A DNA stretch of 44,917 nucleotides, taken from assembly GCA_963922685.1 (NCBI GenBank), contig CAWUJM010000008.1, forward strand, positions 1 to 44,917. Reading direction: 5' to 3'. The position numbers and the translations under genes were made by a program. Position 1 is the stretch's first letter. Each line of letters opens with the position of its first letter. Origin of the DNA: JAHDBG01 sp963922685 (GTDB taxonomy: Bacteria > Pseudomonadota > Gammaproteobacteria > Chromatiales > Chromatiaceae). A model generated the notes under the pieces. That model worked only from the letters and a program-made list of their open reading frames with translations. It made no database searches and had not been told where the DNA came from. Positions 26,697 through 34,959 of the stretch are shown here, in pieces.

Positions 26697-27392
26697 TCAC
26701 TCGCTGAACAATTCAATCTCACCGTTTACCACAACGCTCAGGCGTTGCGTACCTGCTTCCAGTGTCACCGGAGCTGCGGTATCCGCTGTTGCCAGCAACA
26801 TCCGTTCGTGCCGTAACGGGCGTGGTGTAAAGCCCTGCCCGCCACCATTGACGTCCACCCGTACCAGTCGGTAGCGCTGCATACCGAGTGCACGGGTGAT
26901 CTCAAACGCGCGTTGCTGAAAATTTTCCAGTGCCGTCCGGGTCAGGGCTGACTGATGTTGCTGTTGCTGTGCCGGAGAAACCTGATAATCCAGCGACTGC
27001 AACTGCAGTTCCGACTGCAACTGACCCAGTACAGAACCTAACAGCTGACTATCCCGGCTCGTCAGCCGCAGACTCTGCTGTACCCGCCAGCGTGCTTTAC
27101 GTTTTTTATCGTGGATCGGATAAGTCCGGTACGACAGGGTGCGCACCTTAATCCGGCTGTGTTGTTTGACATGATCTACAGCCCGCTGAATGATCTGATT
27201 CACGTCATGCGCCAGCCGGTCGGCATGTCGTCCCTCACGTTGTGCAGACAGAACTGCGACCATCAGATCCTGCTGCACTTCAATCTGTGCTTCCGCCCTG
27301 AACGATACTCTGTTATAGGCATCCGTTTCTGCAGCCCAGCTGATCGCCGTACATAACATCAGTATTCCGCCTGCAAACCATGACCTGCTCAT
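26697..27392 (-). CDS. SIMPL-domain (DUF541) periplasmic protein
   Basis: The start chosen is MSRSWFAGG at 27392, which opens a signal peptide (about 1-22, ending SWAAE). The remaining frame has the SIMPL/DUF541 pattern: the alternating strands VSFRAEAQIEVQQDLMVAVLSAQ, then DHVKQHSRIKVRTLSYRTYP, ALTRTALENFQQRAFEITRALG and a C-terminal strand region LSVVVNGEIEL. Total length is 231 residues. Members are periplasmic or secreted and linked to oxidative stress in some species. The molecular role is unknown. An upstream extension to 27461 is possible but would hide the signal peptide. Confidence 0.85.
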   Translation of the reverse strand: MSRSWFAGGILMLCTAISWAAETDAYNRVSFRAEAQIEVQQDLMVAVLSAQREGRHADRLAHDVNQIIQRAVDHVKQHSRIKVRTLSYRTYPIHDKKRKARWRVQQSLRLTSRDSQLLGSVLGQLQSELQLQSLDYQVSPAQQQQHQSALTRTALENFQQRAFEITRALGMQRYRLVRVDVNGGGQGFTPRPLRHERMLLATADTAAPVTLEAGTQRLSVVVNGEIELFSE

Positions 27393-27499
27393 CTGATTCT
27401 CTCCTGACTCATACCTGAAGCATCGGTTAAAATAATGCGTCCTGTGGCTGCCTGTCAGCAAAACCTATTGTATCCTGTTATCTCCGGAAACATATACCC

Positions 27500-27796
27500 A
27501 TGCCTTTTTATGAGTACCGTTGTTCTGCCTGCGCTCATGAGTTTGACGCGATGCAGAAAATGAGCGATGCCCCCCTCACCGACTGCCCGGAGTGCCAGCA
27601 GTCAACTCTGGTAAAACTGATTTCAGCTGCCGGATTTCAACTGAAGGGTAGCGGCTGGTATGTCACTGACTTCAAAGATAAGAAGAAACCGGCCAGGCCG
27701 GATGACAAAAAAACTGACAAACCGGCGGATAAGACAGATAAAACCAGCTCATCAGACAACAAGACCCGATCTGAAAAAACGACCAGCAGCGACTGA
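27500..27796 (+). CDS. FmdB-family zinc ribbon protein
   Basis: This is a small protein of 98 residues. Its first 60 match the FmdB/CxxC_CxxC zinc ribbon: MPFYEYRCSAC, then TDCPECQQ, and the end motif GSGWYVTDF. Four cysteines can bind one zinc. The C-terminal 35 residues are a low-complexity Lys/Asp/Ser/Thr tail. Members sit beside aspS in many gammaproteobacteria, and here aspS follows 47 bases downstream on the same strand. The name derives from a proposed regulator of formamidase. The real function is not settled. Confidence 0.9.
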   Translation: MPFYEYRCSACAHEFDAMQKMSDAPLTDCPECQQSTLVKLISAAGFQLKGSGWYVTDFKDKKKPARPDDKKTDKPADKTDKTSSSDNKTRSEKTTSSD

Positions 27797-27843
27797 TCAC
27801 GCTCTCATTTCCACTATATTATTCCTCCTGATCCGGAAATACC

Positions 27844-29625
27844 ATGCGTAGCCATTATTGCGCTGAACCTGATAACCGGCAGATTGGCCAGACAGTTGAA
27901 CTCTGCGGCTGGGTCAACCGCCGTCGGGATCACGGTGGTGTCATCTTTATCGACCTGCGGGATCATACCGGCCTGATTCAGGTCGTATATGACCCGGACG
28001 ATGCCGATACCTTCGCTATTGCGGAAACAGTCCGCAATGAATTTGTGCTGCAGATCCGGGGCCGGGTGCGGGCCCGCCCGGCGGGGACACTGAACCCGTT
28101 GCTGGCAACCGGCGAAATTGAAGTGCTGGGTACCGGACTGCTCATACTGAACCGGGCGGCAACCCCGCCGTTCCAGCAGGATGATACCAATCTGTCAGAA
28201 GAATTGCGGCTGCGTTACCGCTATCTGGATCTGCGGCGCCCGGATATGCAACGTAACCTGCGCCTGCGTACCCGGGTGACGCAGACGATACGACGCTATC
28301 TGGACGCACAGGACTTTCTCGATATTGAGACCCCGCTGCTGACCCGCGCCACACCGGAAGGCGCACGTGACTATCTGGTACCCAGCCGGGTACATGCCGG
28401 ACAGTTTTTTGCCCTGCCACAATCGCCGCAACTGTTCAAACAATTGCTGATGATGTCCGGAATGGATCGGTATTACCAGATCGTACGCTGCTTCCGTGAC
28501 GAGGACCTGCGTGCCGACCGCCAGCCGGAATTCACCCAGCTGGATATAGAGCTGGCATTTGTGGATGAAGCACGGATCATGCAGCTGACTGAAGGCCTGA
28601 TCCGCACCTTATTCCGGGAAATATCTGATGTGGACCTGCCAGATCCATTTCCGCGCCTGACTTATGCTGAGGCGATACGTCGTTATGGTTCAGACCGGCC
28701 TGATCTGCGCTGCGATCTGGAGCTGGTTGATATCGGCGACCTGATGCAGACTGTTGAGTTCAAGGTCTTTGCCGGCCCTGCCCGTAACCCGCAAGGTCGT
28801 GTCGCGGCCCTGCGCCTGCCCGGTGGTGGCCAGCTCAGTCGCCGCGAGATTGACGACTATACCGACTATGTCAGCATCTATGGTGCCAGAGGTCTGGCCT
28901 ATATTAAGATCAATCAGCGTGCGCAGGGACGCGACGGCCTGCAATCACCGATTCTGAAATTTCTGCCTGATACGGTAATAGAGACATTGCTCAGCCGTTG
29001 CCAGGCACAGGATGGTGATATCATTTTTTTCGGCGCGGATCAGGCACATGTCGTCAACGAAGCACTCGGCGCATTGCGGACCAGGCTGGCCGCAGATCAT
29101 GGTCTGCTACGCGATACCTGGCAACCGGTCTGGGTCATTGATTTTCCGATGTTTGCCCAGGACCCGGCAACACAACGCTGGCAGGCACTGCACCATCCAT
29201 TCACCGCACCGCAACCAGACCACCTGGCGCAGCTCGCTACTGCCCCCGGTGAGTGCCTGTCCCGTGCCTATGATATGGTGCTGAACGGCACCGAAATCGG
29301 CGGTGGTTCAATCCGTATTCACCAGCCGGATGTACAGCAGCAGGTGTTCCGGCAACTGGGCATAACATCCGACGAAGCACGCGAAAAATTCGGCTTTCTG
29401 CTGGATGCGCTGCAATATGGTGCACCGCCACATGGCGGTATCGCATTCGGTCTGGATCGTCTGGTGATGCTGATGGCCGGTGCCAGCTCAATCCGTGACG
29501 TGATGGCATTTCCGAAGACGCAGCGCGCCAGTTGTCCACTAACGGCAGCACCTGCAACAGTGAGTCGTACGCAGACACGTGAGTTGCACATCAGACCACT
29601 GGCAGAGCGTTCTTCATATGACTGA
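27844..29625 (+). CDS. aspS: Aspartyl-tRNA synthetase
   Basis: AspRS attaches aspartate to tRNA-Asp. The 593 residues match the bacterial type. An N-terminal OB-fold anticodon-binding domain (VELCGWVNRRRDHGGVIFIDLRD) is followed by the class II core with motif 2 (RCFRDEDLRADRQPEFTQLD), the inserted GAD domain (about 290-420) and motif 3 (GIAFGLDRLVML) near the end. It follows the FmdB-like gene and precedes a small membrane protein, all on the plus strand. Whether it also charges tRNA-Asn depends on gatCAB, not seen here. Confidence 0.97.
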   Translation: MRSHYCAEPDNRQIGQTVELCGWVNRRRDHGGVIFIDLRDHTGLIQVVYDPDDADTFAIAETVRNEFVLQIRGRVRARPAGTLNPLLATGEIEVLGTGLLILNRAATPPFQQDDTNLSEELRLRYRYLDLRRPDMQRNLRLRTRVTQTIRRYLDAQDFLDIETPLLTRATPEGARDYLVPSRVHAGQFFALPQSPQLFKQLLMMSGMDRYYQIVRCFRDEDLRADRQPEFTQLDIELAFVDEARIMQLTEGLIRTLFREISDVDLPDPFPRLTYAEAIRRYGSDRPDLRCDLELVDIGDLMQTVEFKVFAGPARNPQGRVAALRLPGGGQLSRREIDDYTDYVSIYGARGLAYIKINQRAQGRDGLQSPILKFLPDTVIETLLSRCQAQDGDIIFFGADQAHVVNEALGALRTRLAADHGLLRDTWQPVWVIDFPMFAQDPATQRWQALHHPFTAPQPDHLAQLATAPGECLSRAYDMVLNGTEIGGGSIRIHQPDVQQQVFRQLGITSDEAREKFGFLLDALQYGAPPHGGIAFGLDRLVMLMAGASSIRDVMAFPKTQRASCPLTAAPATVSRTQTRELHIRPLAERSSYD

Positions 29626-29646
29626 GTTACTCCGGAGCCAGCAGAA

Positions 29647-29880
29647 ATGTGGCTGTCCATATTAATTGTGGTGATGTTTGTCGGCATCGTAGCCAGCCTG
29701 GCGACGGCTCTGTTCCGACTGGTACGTGACTCATCCGATAGCAAGGGTACACTGCGCGCCCTCACCATACGTATCGGTCTGTCAGTCGCGCTGTTTGCGG
29801 TGCTGATGCTGTTGATTGCGTTTGATGTGATTCAGCCGCACGGCGTGTATCCTGCTGTGCCACTTCAGCCCGGTCACTGA
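29647..29880 (+). CDS. Small twin-transmembrane protein (DUF2909-like)
   Basis: The 77 residues have two membrane segments (about 2-22 and 47-65) joined by a short charged loop (RLVRDSSDSKGTLRALTIRIG). This is the layout of the DUF2909 twin-transmembrane proteins found near cytochrome oxidase or house-keeping genes in proteobacteria. Function is unknown. It starts 21 bases after aspS and ends 2 bases before the convergent gpmI stop, with no terminator hairpin visible between. Confidence 0.75.
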   Translation: MWLSILIVVMFVGIVASLATALFRLVRDSSDSKGTLRALTIRIGLSVALFAVLMLLIAFDVIQPHGVYPAVPLQPGH

Positions 29881-29882
29881 AC

Positions 29883-31409
29883 TCAGCGGAATATCGTTTG
29901 TCCGGTCATTGCAGCTGGCTGCGGCAGCCCCAGCATCTGTAACAGAGTCGGTGCGATATCGCATAAGGCAGCACCGTCACGTAGCTGTGTCGTCTGCTGC
30001 CCGATATATAACAATGGTACCGGATTGGTGGTATGCGCGGTATGCGGCTGGTCCGTTTGCAGATCGCGCATCTGTTCTGCATTGCCATGGTCAGCCGTGA
30101 TCAGAAGTTCGCCACCCGCTGCCTGTGTCGCGGCCACCACTTGTCCGATACAGGCATCCAGCACCTCGACTGCCTGCACTGCGGCGGCATAATTGCCGGT
30201 ATGGCCGACCATGTCGCCATTCGCATAGTTGCAGATGGTCGTATCATAGGTTCCTGCCGTGATCGCTGCTACCAGCTTGTCGGTTACTTCCGGTGCACTC
30301 ATGGCCGGCTGCAGGTCGTAGGTTCTGACCTGAGGTGATGGTACCAGGATGCGCGTCTCTCCCTCGTTCGGCTCTTCAACTCCGCCGTTGAAGAAAAAAG
30401 TGACATGCGCATATTTTTCAGTCTCCGCAATGCGCAACTGACGCAGGCCATGCCGGGCGAGGACGGCACCTAACATATCTTTCAGCTGTACCGGCGGATA
30501 TGCGACGGGTACCGCAAAGTCTTTGTGGTATTCGGTCAGGGTGACATGGCGCGCCAGTTGTGGCCAGGCAGCGCGCTGAAATCCGGTGAACACCGGCTCA
30601 ATCAGGGTACGTGTGATCTGGCGCACCCGGTCTGCGCGGTAGTTCATGTTGATCACGACATCACCATTCCGCATAGGCACAGCAGCGCCGATGCGGCTGG
30701 GTTCAATAAATTCATCCGTTTCGCCTCGCGCATAGGCTGCAGCCAGCGCGGCTTGCGCGTCCTCATACTGATATGCTGCAATACCTTGCGTAAGCAGGTC
30801 GTATGCTGGCTGGATACGCTCCCAGCGCTGATCCCGATCCATCGCATAGAACCGCCCGACCAGGCTCACCAGTCGCCCCACCCCCAGTTGGGTACACTGT
30901 GTCTGCAGACGGGCTAAGGATTCTGCCGCCGATTGCGGTGGACAGTCCCGTCCGTCAGTAAATGCGTGTACGGCGACCTGATGTGCGCCTCGTGCTGCGG
31001 CCAGACGCAACATTGCATAGATATGGTCCTCGTGGCTGTGCACCCCACCGGATGACAGCAGTCCCAGGATATGCAGGGTGCTGCCAGCGACAATTGCCGT
31101 GTCCACTGCCTCAATCAACACCGGGTTGTTATAGAAATCGCCTGTTTGTATTGCCTGCCCGATCCGGGTCAGTTCCTGGTAGACCACCCGACCAGCACCC
31201 AGATTCTGATGGCCGACCTCTGAATTACCCATCTGGCCTTCGGGCAGTCCGACCGCCAACCCGGCAGTCTGTAATGTGGTATGTGGATAGTCTGCCCACA
31301 ACCGGTCCCAGTTGGGTGTTGCGGCCTGGTGGATCGCATTATCAGCGGCGGCTGTGCGTATGCCCCAGCCATCCAGTATCAATAAGACTGCCGGTCTGAT
31401 TCGTGTCAT
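29883..31409 (-). CDS. gpmI: 2,3-bisphosphoglycerate-independent phosphoglycerate mutase
   Basis: GpmI interconverts 3- and 2-phosphoglycerate in glycolysis using two manganese ions and a phosphoserine intermediate. From MTRIRPAVLLILDGWG (Met at 31409) the protein is 508 residues, close to the usual 510-515. A longer frame to 31511 would overlap the divergent gene. The catalytic serine lies in MGNSEVGHQNLGAGR, and metal ligands are seen in ILDGWG, LTEYHKDF, NYANGDMVGHTG and TADHGNAE. It diverges from the chorismate-binding synthase gene with an 85-base gap. Confidence 0.96.
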   Translation of the reverse strand: MTRIRPAVLLILDGWGIRTAAADNAIHQAATPNWDRLWADYPHTTLQTAGLAVGLPEGQMGNSEVGHQNLGAGRVVYQELTRIGQAIQTGDFYNNPVLIEAVDTAIVAGSTLHILGLLSSGGVHSHEDHIYAMLRLAAARGAHQVAVHAFTDGRDCPPQSAAESLARLQTQCTQLGVGRLVSLVGRFYAMDRDQRWERIQPAYDLLTQGIAAYQYEDAQAALAAAYARGETDEFIEPSRIGAAVPMRNGDVVINMNYRADRVRQITRTLIEPVFTGFQRAAWPQLARHVTLTEYHKDFAVPVAYPPVQLKDMLGAVLARHGLRQLRIAETEKYAHVTFFFNGGVEEPNEGETRILVPSPQVRTYDLQPAMSAPEVTDKLVAAITAGTYDTTICNYANGDMVGHTGNYAAAVQAVEVLDACIGQVVAATQAAGGELLITADHGNAEQMRDLQTDQPHTAHTTNPVPLLYIGQQTTQLRDGAALCDIAPTLLQMLGLPQPAAMTGQTIFR

Positions 31410-31494
31410 TGTGTACCTGTCTGGTCCGGAAGCATTTATATCACCACCGTTTGTCATAAAGACGGTCTGACTATCATCATTATGGCTTAGGTTG

Positions 31495-32922
31495 ATGCCG
31501 AATTTAGACATCAGCTGGTTGCGCGATTCAGCAATAGAACACCAGCTTGGATTTAATATTGATTGTTATCAGTTATTTGGTTATCTGAAATCATGTTACT
31601 CTGATTGTTATTATTTTGAATCTCTGGCTTTACCCAGGCATCAGGATCGTTATTTTACGCTGGGATTCGATCCCGGATTTTTGATCACAGCACGTAACGA
31701 TGTCCTGGAGTTGTCTGGCAATGCAGAAGTTCTGCACAAGGCCACGGGGCAGAAAAACACAGGCCTTTTGCTTTTTTCTGTAGACAATCCGTACCATTTT
31801 ATTCAGCAATCAGTGTTTAATCATTCCTGTCGGCTGCAGCAGGGCGGATTGATTGGTTATTTTTCGCATGAGGCAGTCAGTTATTTTGAACCCGGCCTGC
31901 AGTTAGAAGAACATGCTGATTTCAGTCATTTCAAGCTGGGTTTTTATTATGACGGCCTGATATATGACACGACGACAGGCATTCTGTCTTATTACTCATT
32001 ATATCAGGATCGTGTTGATCTGGTCAGGCGTCTGGTTGCTGAAGCAGCATCTTATCCTCTGCCAACCCGGTTAGCTCAGATTGATTTTACCGGAGATAGT
32101 GTCACACAAAATCAATTTATCGCTGCAGTCAATCATACAAAAGAAAAAATTCGTCAGGGTTTTTCTTTTCAGGCCGAAGTAGGGTTTAAATCAAATTATC
32201 GAATCAGTGGAGATAAATCCGCTATTTATCATCGTCTGCGTCAGGTTAACCCTGGCCCTTACATGTTTTACCTCGTGTCTGGTGAACAGGAGCTGTTTGG
32301 TGCCAGCCCTGAGATACTGATTTCAGCTAAACAAGGCCGATTATTGACGACGCCGACCGCTGGTACGATTGTTCGGGGTAAAAATGAGCTGGAAGATCAG
32401 CGTTTAGCACGTCAGTTGCTTGGCGATCCGAAAGAAATTGCCGAGCATAATATGCTGGTTGATCTGCACCGTAATGATTTAGCACGTGTATGCCAGCCGG
32501 GTTCGGTACAGGTGTCTGATTTAATGTATATTATCCGGTTCAGCCATGTGCAACACATTGTATCTGACGTCGTTGGCACTTTGCGAGCAGACAAATCTGC
32601 CTTTGATGCGCTGGCAGCTATTTTCCCCGGCGGTGTGGTGACGGGTGCACCGAAGATTGAAACGATTAAAATCATCACAGAAAATGAGCAGGCACCCAGA
32701 GGTCCTTATGGCGGTGCTGTCGGACGCTTTTCGTTCAATGGCGATTGTGATTTCTGTTTGCCAATCCGCAGCTTTTTCTGCGCAGGTGATAATTGCTTTG
32801 CGCAGACTTCAGCCGGTATTGTGTATGATTCCGTTCCGGAACAGGAGTATCGTGAGGTGACGCATAAGCTGGCTGCTATGCGCCAGGTCCTGCAGGAGTT
32901 AGGGGGAAGTCATCATGTCTGA
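31495..32922 (+). CDS. Anthranilate/aminodeoxychorismate synthase component I-like enzyme
   Basis: This chorismate-utilising enzyme adds ammonia to chorismate. From ATG 31495 (a TTG precedes it) the protein has 475 residues. The core motifs are PTAGT (about 287-291), EHNMLVDLHRNDL (317-329) and FPGGVVTGAPK (377-387). Ala sits where aminodeoxychorismate synthases often have a reactive Lys (PIKGT). This favours anthranilate or ADIC-type chemistry, but the GGVVTGAPK form is PabB-like, so TrpE or PabB is left open. Base composition is visibly AT-richer than the flanking genes. The stop overlaps the amidotransferase gene by 8 bases. trpD and trpC are not nearby. Confidence 0.8.
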   Translation: MPNLDISWLRDSAIEHQLGFNIDCYQLFGYLKSCYSDCYYFESLALPRHQDRYFTLGFDPGFLITARNDVLELSGNAEVLHKATGQKNTGLLLFSVDNPYHFIQQSVFNHSCRLQQGGLIGYFSHEAVSYFEPGLQLEEHADFSHFKLGFYYDGLIYDTTTGILSYYSLYQDRVDLVRRLVAEAASYPLPTRLAQIDFTGDSVTQNQFIAAVNHTKEKIRQGFSFQAEVGFKSNYRISGDKSAIYHRLRQVNPGPYMFYLVSGEQELFGASPEILISAKQGRLLTTPTAGTIVRGKNELEDQRLARQLLGDPKEIAEHNMLVDLHRNDLARVCQPGSVQVSDLMYIIRFSHVQHIVSDVVGTLRADKSAFDALAAIFPGGVVTGAPKIETIKIITENEQAPRGPYGGAVGRFSFNGDCDFCLPIRSFFCAGDNCFAQTSAGIVYDSVPEQEYREVTHKLAAMRQVLQELGGSHHV

Positions 32923-33553
32923 ACGACGCCGGATCCTGTTAATTGATAATTATGACTCGTTCACCTTTAATCTGCAGCACCTGATTCAGATTCACTCTGA
33001 TGTCATGCTGACTGTGCGCCGCAATGATCAGGATTTTCTGTCTGAATTAGAGCAGGGCGTGTATGCCGGTGTGGTGATTGGCCCCGGGCCAGGTTCACCG
33101 GAAGACAGACATTATTTTGGCCATAATCAGGAAGTGATTCTGCGTTTTGGCACCCATGGCCTGCCGATTCTGGGGGTCTGTCTGGGCTTTCAGGGCATCT
33201 ATCACAGTTTTGGCGGACGCCTCAGAATTGCAGCCTTACCAATGCATGGTAAAGTCAGCCAGCTGAATATCCGGGAGCCTGGTGTCCTGTTTCAGGATGT
33301 GCCATCAGGTGCGCGTGTCATGCGTTATCATTCTATTATGGCTGACTTTACAGAATCAGCACCTGATTGTTTGTATCCGACAGCCTTTACATGCTCTGAC
33401 AGTAAGGAAGACTCTGTCACGCAGAATGGTGTTGAACTGATGGCTCTGGAACACCGTGACTATCCTATTTTTGGTGTGCAGTTTCACCCGGAATCATTTG
33501 CTACCGAATATGGTGGCCGGATGATCAGAAACTTTCTGCATACCTGCCAGTAG
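32915..33553 (+). CDS. Glutamine amidotransferase component (TrpG/PabA type)
   Basis: This class I glutamine amidotransferase supplies ammonia to the chorismate enzyme encoded just upstream. The 212 residues show the oxyanion region GPGPGSPED (57-65), the nucleophile Cys89 (GVCLGF) and His191-Glu193 (VQFHPES), so the triad is complete. A strong ribosome-binding sequence AGGGGGAAG precedes the ATG and lies inside the upstream gene, which fits 1:1 coupling. The start overlaps component I by 8 bases, and tsaE begins 1 base after the stop. TAG is the stop codon here. Confidence 0.9.
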   Translation: MSERRRILLIDNYDSFTFNLQHLIQIHSDVMLTVRRNDQDFLSELEQGVYAGVVIGPGPGSPEDRHYFGHNQEVILRFGTHGLPILGVCLGFQGIYHSFGGRLRIAALPMHGKVSQLNIREPGVLFQDVPSGARVMRYHSIMADFTESAPDCLYPTAFTCSDSKEDSVTQNGVELMALEHRDYPIFGVQFHPESFATEYGGRMIRNFLHTCQ

Positions 33554-33554
33554 T

Positions 33555-34046
33555 ATGGGCATTGAAGTGGCTGCTGAAAAAGTGTTGCAGACAGTCGTAC
33601 GGACTGTGACTTCAGAGGCTGCCATGATCGCACTGGGAATGCAACTGGGGCAGAGCCCGGCGTGTTCCGGCACAGTCTTTCTGCAAGGCGAAATGGGGGC
33701 CGGTAAGACGACTCTGGTGCGTGGCCTGTTGCGTGGTAAAGGCTACATGGGCATCGTAAAAAGCCCGACTTACGCACTGATGATGTCTTACCATCTGACG
33801 ACAGGCCTCTGTTATCATCTGGATTTGTATCGTCTGAGCACGCGTGGTGAGGCAGAGTTTCCGGGCTTCCGGGATTTATTCACCGGGCCTGCCCTGATCT
33901 TAATTGAGTGGCCTGACTGTGTATCAGACTGGCTACTGCCTGATCTGTGTCTGCAGGTATGTTATGACGGTGCTGACAGACGCCGGATGACGCTGCAGGC
34001 CTGTACTCAGACTGGAAATAATCTGCTTTGTGGCTTGTCTGTATAA
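33555..34046 (+). CDS. tsaE: tRNA threonylcarbamoyladenosine ATPase TsaE
   Basis: TsaE is the ATPase that works with TsaB and TsaD to make the t6A modification at position 37 of tRNAs reading ANN codons. The 163 residues carry Walker A GEMGAGKTT (45-53) and the family stretches SPTYALM, YHLDLYRL and LILIEWPD. Length is typical. Its usual neighbours (nnrD upstream, amiB downstream) are replaced by a chorismate-enzyme pair upstream and the 4.5S RNA gene downstream. It starts 1 base after the amidotransferase stop. Confidence 0.92.
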   Translation: MGIEVAAEKVLQTVVRTVTSEAAMIALGMQLGQSPACSGTVFLQGEMGAGKTTLVRGLLRGKGYMGIVKSPTYALMMSYHLTTGLCYHLDLYRLSTRGEAEFPGFRDLFTGPALILIEWPDCVSDWLLPDLCLQVCYDGADRRRMTLQACTQTGNNLLCGLSV

Positions 34047-34070
34047 GCCCTGATCTGCCATAATGCGTCG

Positions 34071-34180
34071 ATGGTTCCTGCGGGTCTCTCGCAATGTGAT
34101 GTAGTGAATCTGGTCAGGCCCGGAAGGGAGCAGCCACAACTATGGAAACAGGTGCTGAGATGTGCTGGCAGGAGCCATTT
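34071..34180 (+). ncRNA. ffs: 4.5S RNA of the signal recognition particle
   Basis: The conserved domain IV is clear: GGTCAGGCCCGGAAGGGAGC followed by AGCC, with the GGAA tetraloop and the asymmetric internal loop that bind Ffh. The outer stem pairs ATGGTTCCTGC at the 5' end with GCTGGCAGGAGCCAT at the 3' end, giving about 110 nt, near the 114 nt of E. coli. It targets membrane and secreted proteins co-translationally. It lies 24 bases after tsaE and runs convergent to queE. Ends are approximate. Confidence 0.93.
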
Positions 34181-34184
34181 CCCG

Positions 34185-34958
34185 TTATACGTTGCGTTCG
34201 GTATCAAATGCAATAATGTGTGGTCTGGGCGTGAAGCGCCAGCCCCGATCGCGGGCGTGGTTCATCACCACACCGTAGGAATGCATGAGTGCCGCCCGAC
34301 TGTCACCAGCCGGCATCACCCAGACCTTGTCGTCCGGGATCTGCAGTTGTTGTAAAAAATCTTCCAGCTCATCCAGTGCGCTCAGTTCCGCATTCAGTAC
34401 CGGCTTGATCTGGTAGTCCTGATGGGCATCTATCAGTTGCCGGATCGCAGTCAGATTCAGCCGGTATCTGTTATGCTGCCGGATCATGTGCGCATCCACC
34501 ACTTGGCCGAGCGGCGTTCGGATCCCGGTCTCCGGAATCGTGTTGGCAAACTTCGGGCTGATACTGAGCAGGTTGATCGGATGGTCGGTCGCAACAAAGT
34601 GGCTGCCTTCTGTCTCCAGGGTCATATGGATATGATGCTGGTGTGCAAAGTGCATCAGTTCGTTGATCAGTGCCGGATGCAGCGTCGGCGAGCCGCCGGT
34701 CAGGATCATGTCTCTGATTTGTGGATTTTCGGCATACAAGGCCTGCACATGGTGCAGGCTGTATCTGCCCTTTTCCGGATGGATTGAGGTATACCAGCTA
34801 TCGCACCAGCCTCCGCTCCCGAAATAACATCGATGGGTGCAGCCAGTGGTGCGTACGATGATCGCCGGATGGCCCGCCCGTGAGCCTTCTGCCTGGATTG
34901 CCGGATACAGAGCGAGGATAGGTAATCGTTTGTGATGATCGGCAATTCTGCCTGTCAT
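34185..34958 (-). CDS. queE: 7-carboxy-7-deazaguanine synthase QueE, variant cysteine spacing
   Basis: QueE is a radical SAM enzyme that converts carboxytetrahydropterin to 7-carboxy-7-deazaguanine on the way to queuosine. The 257 residues show QAEGSRAGHPAIIVRTTGC near the N-terminus, MILTGGSPTLHP and the end region WRFTPRPHIIAF. The cluster cysteines appear as C40-x3-C44-x7-C52 (GCTHRCYFGSGGWCD) instead of the textbook CxxxCxxC. A longer loop before the third cysteine occurs in some QueE subfamilies. It is 1 base downstream of the transketolase stop and thus in one operon with it. queC and queD are not in the window. Confidence 0.88.
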   Translation of the reverse strand: MTGRIADHHKRLPILALYPAIQAEGSRAGHPAIIVRTTGCTHRCYFGSGGWCDSWYTSIHPEKGRYSLHHVQALYAENPQIRDMILTGGSPTLHPALINELMHFAHQHHIHMTLETEGSHFVATDHPINLLSISPKFANTIPETGIRTPLGQVVDAHMIRQHNRYRLNLTAIRQLIDAHQDYQIKPVLNAELSALDELEDFLQQLQIPDDKVWVMPAGDSRAALMHSYGVVMNHARDRGWRFTPRPHIIAFDTERNV

Positions 34959-34959
34959 C

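Noticed and set aside
26433..26816. 127-residue plus-strand frame
   Set aside because: It crosses repeat copy B and runs antisense into the SIMPL-domain gene, with no ribosome site or recognisable domain.
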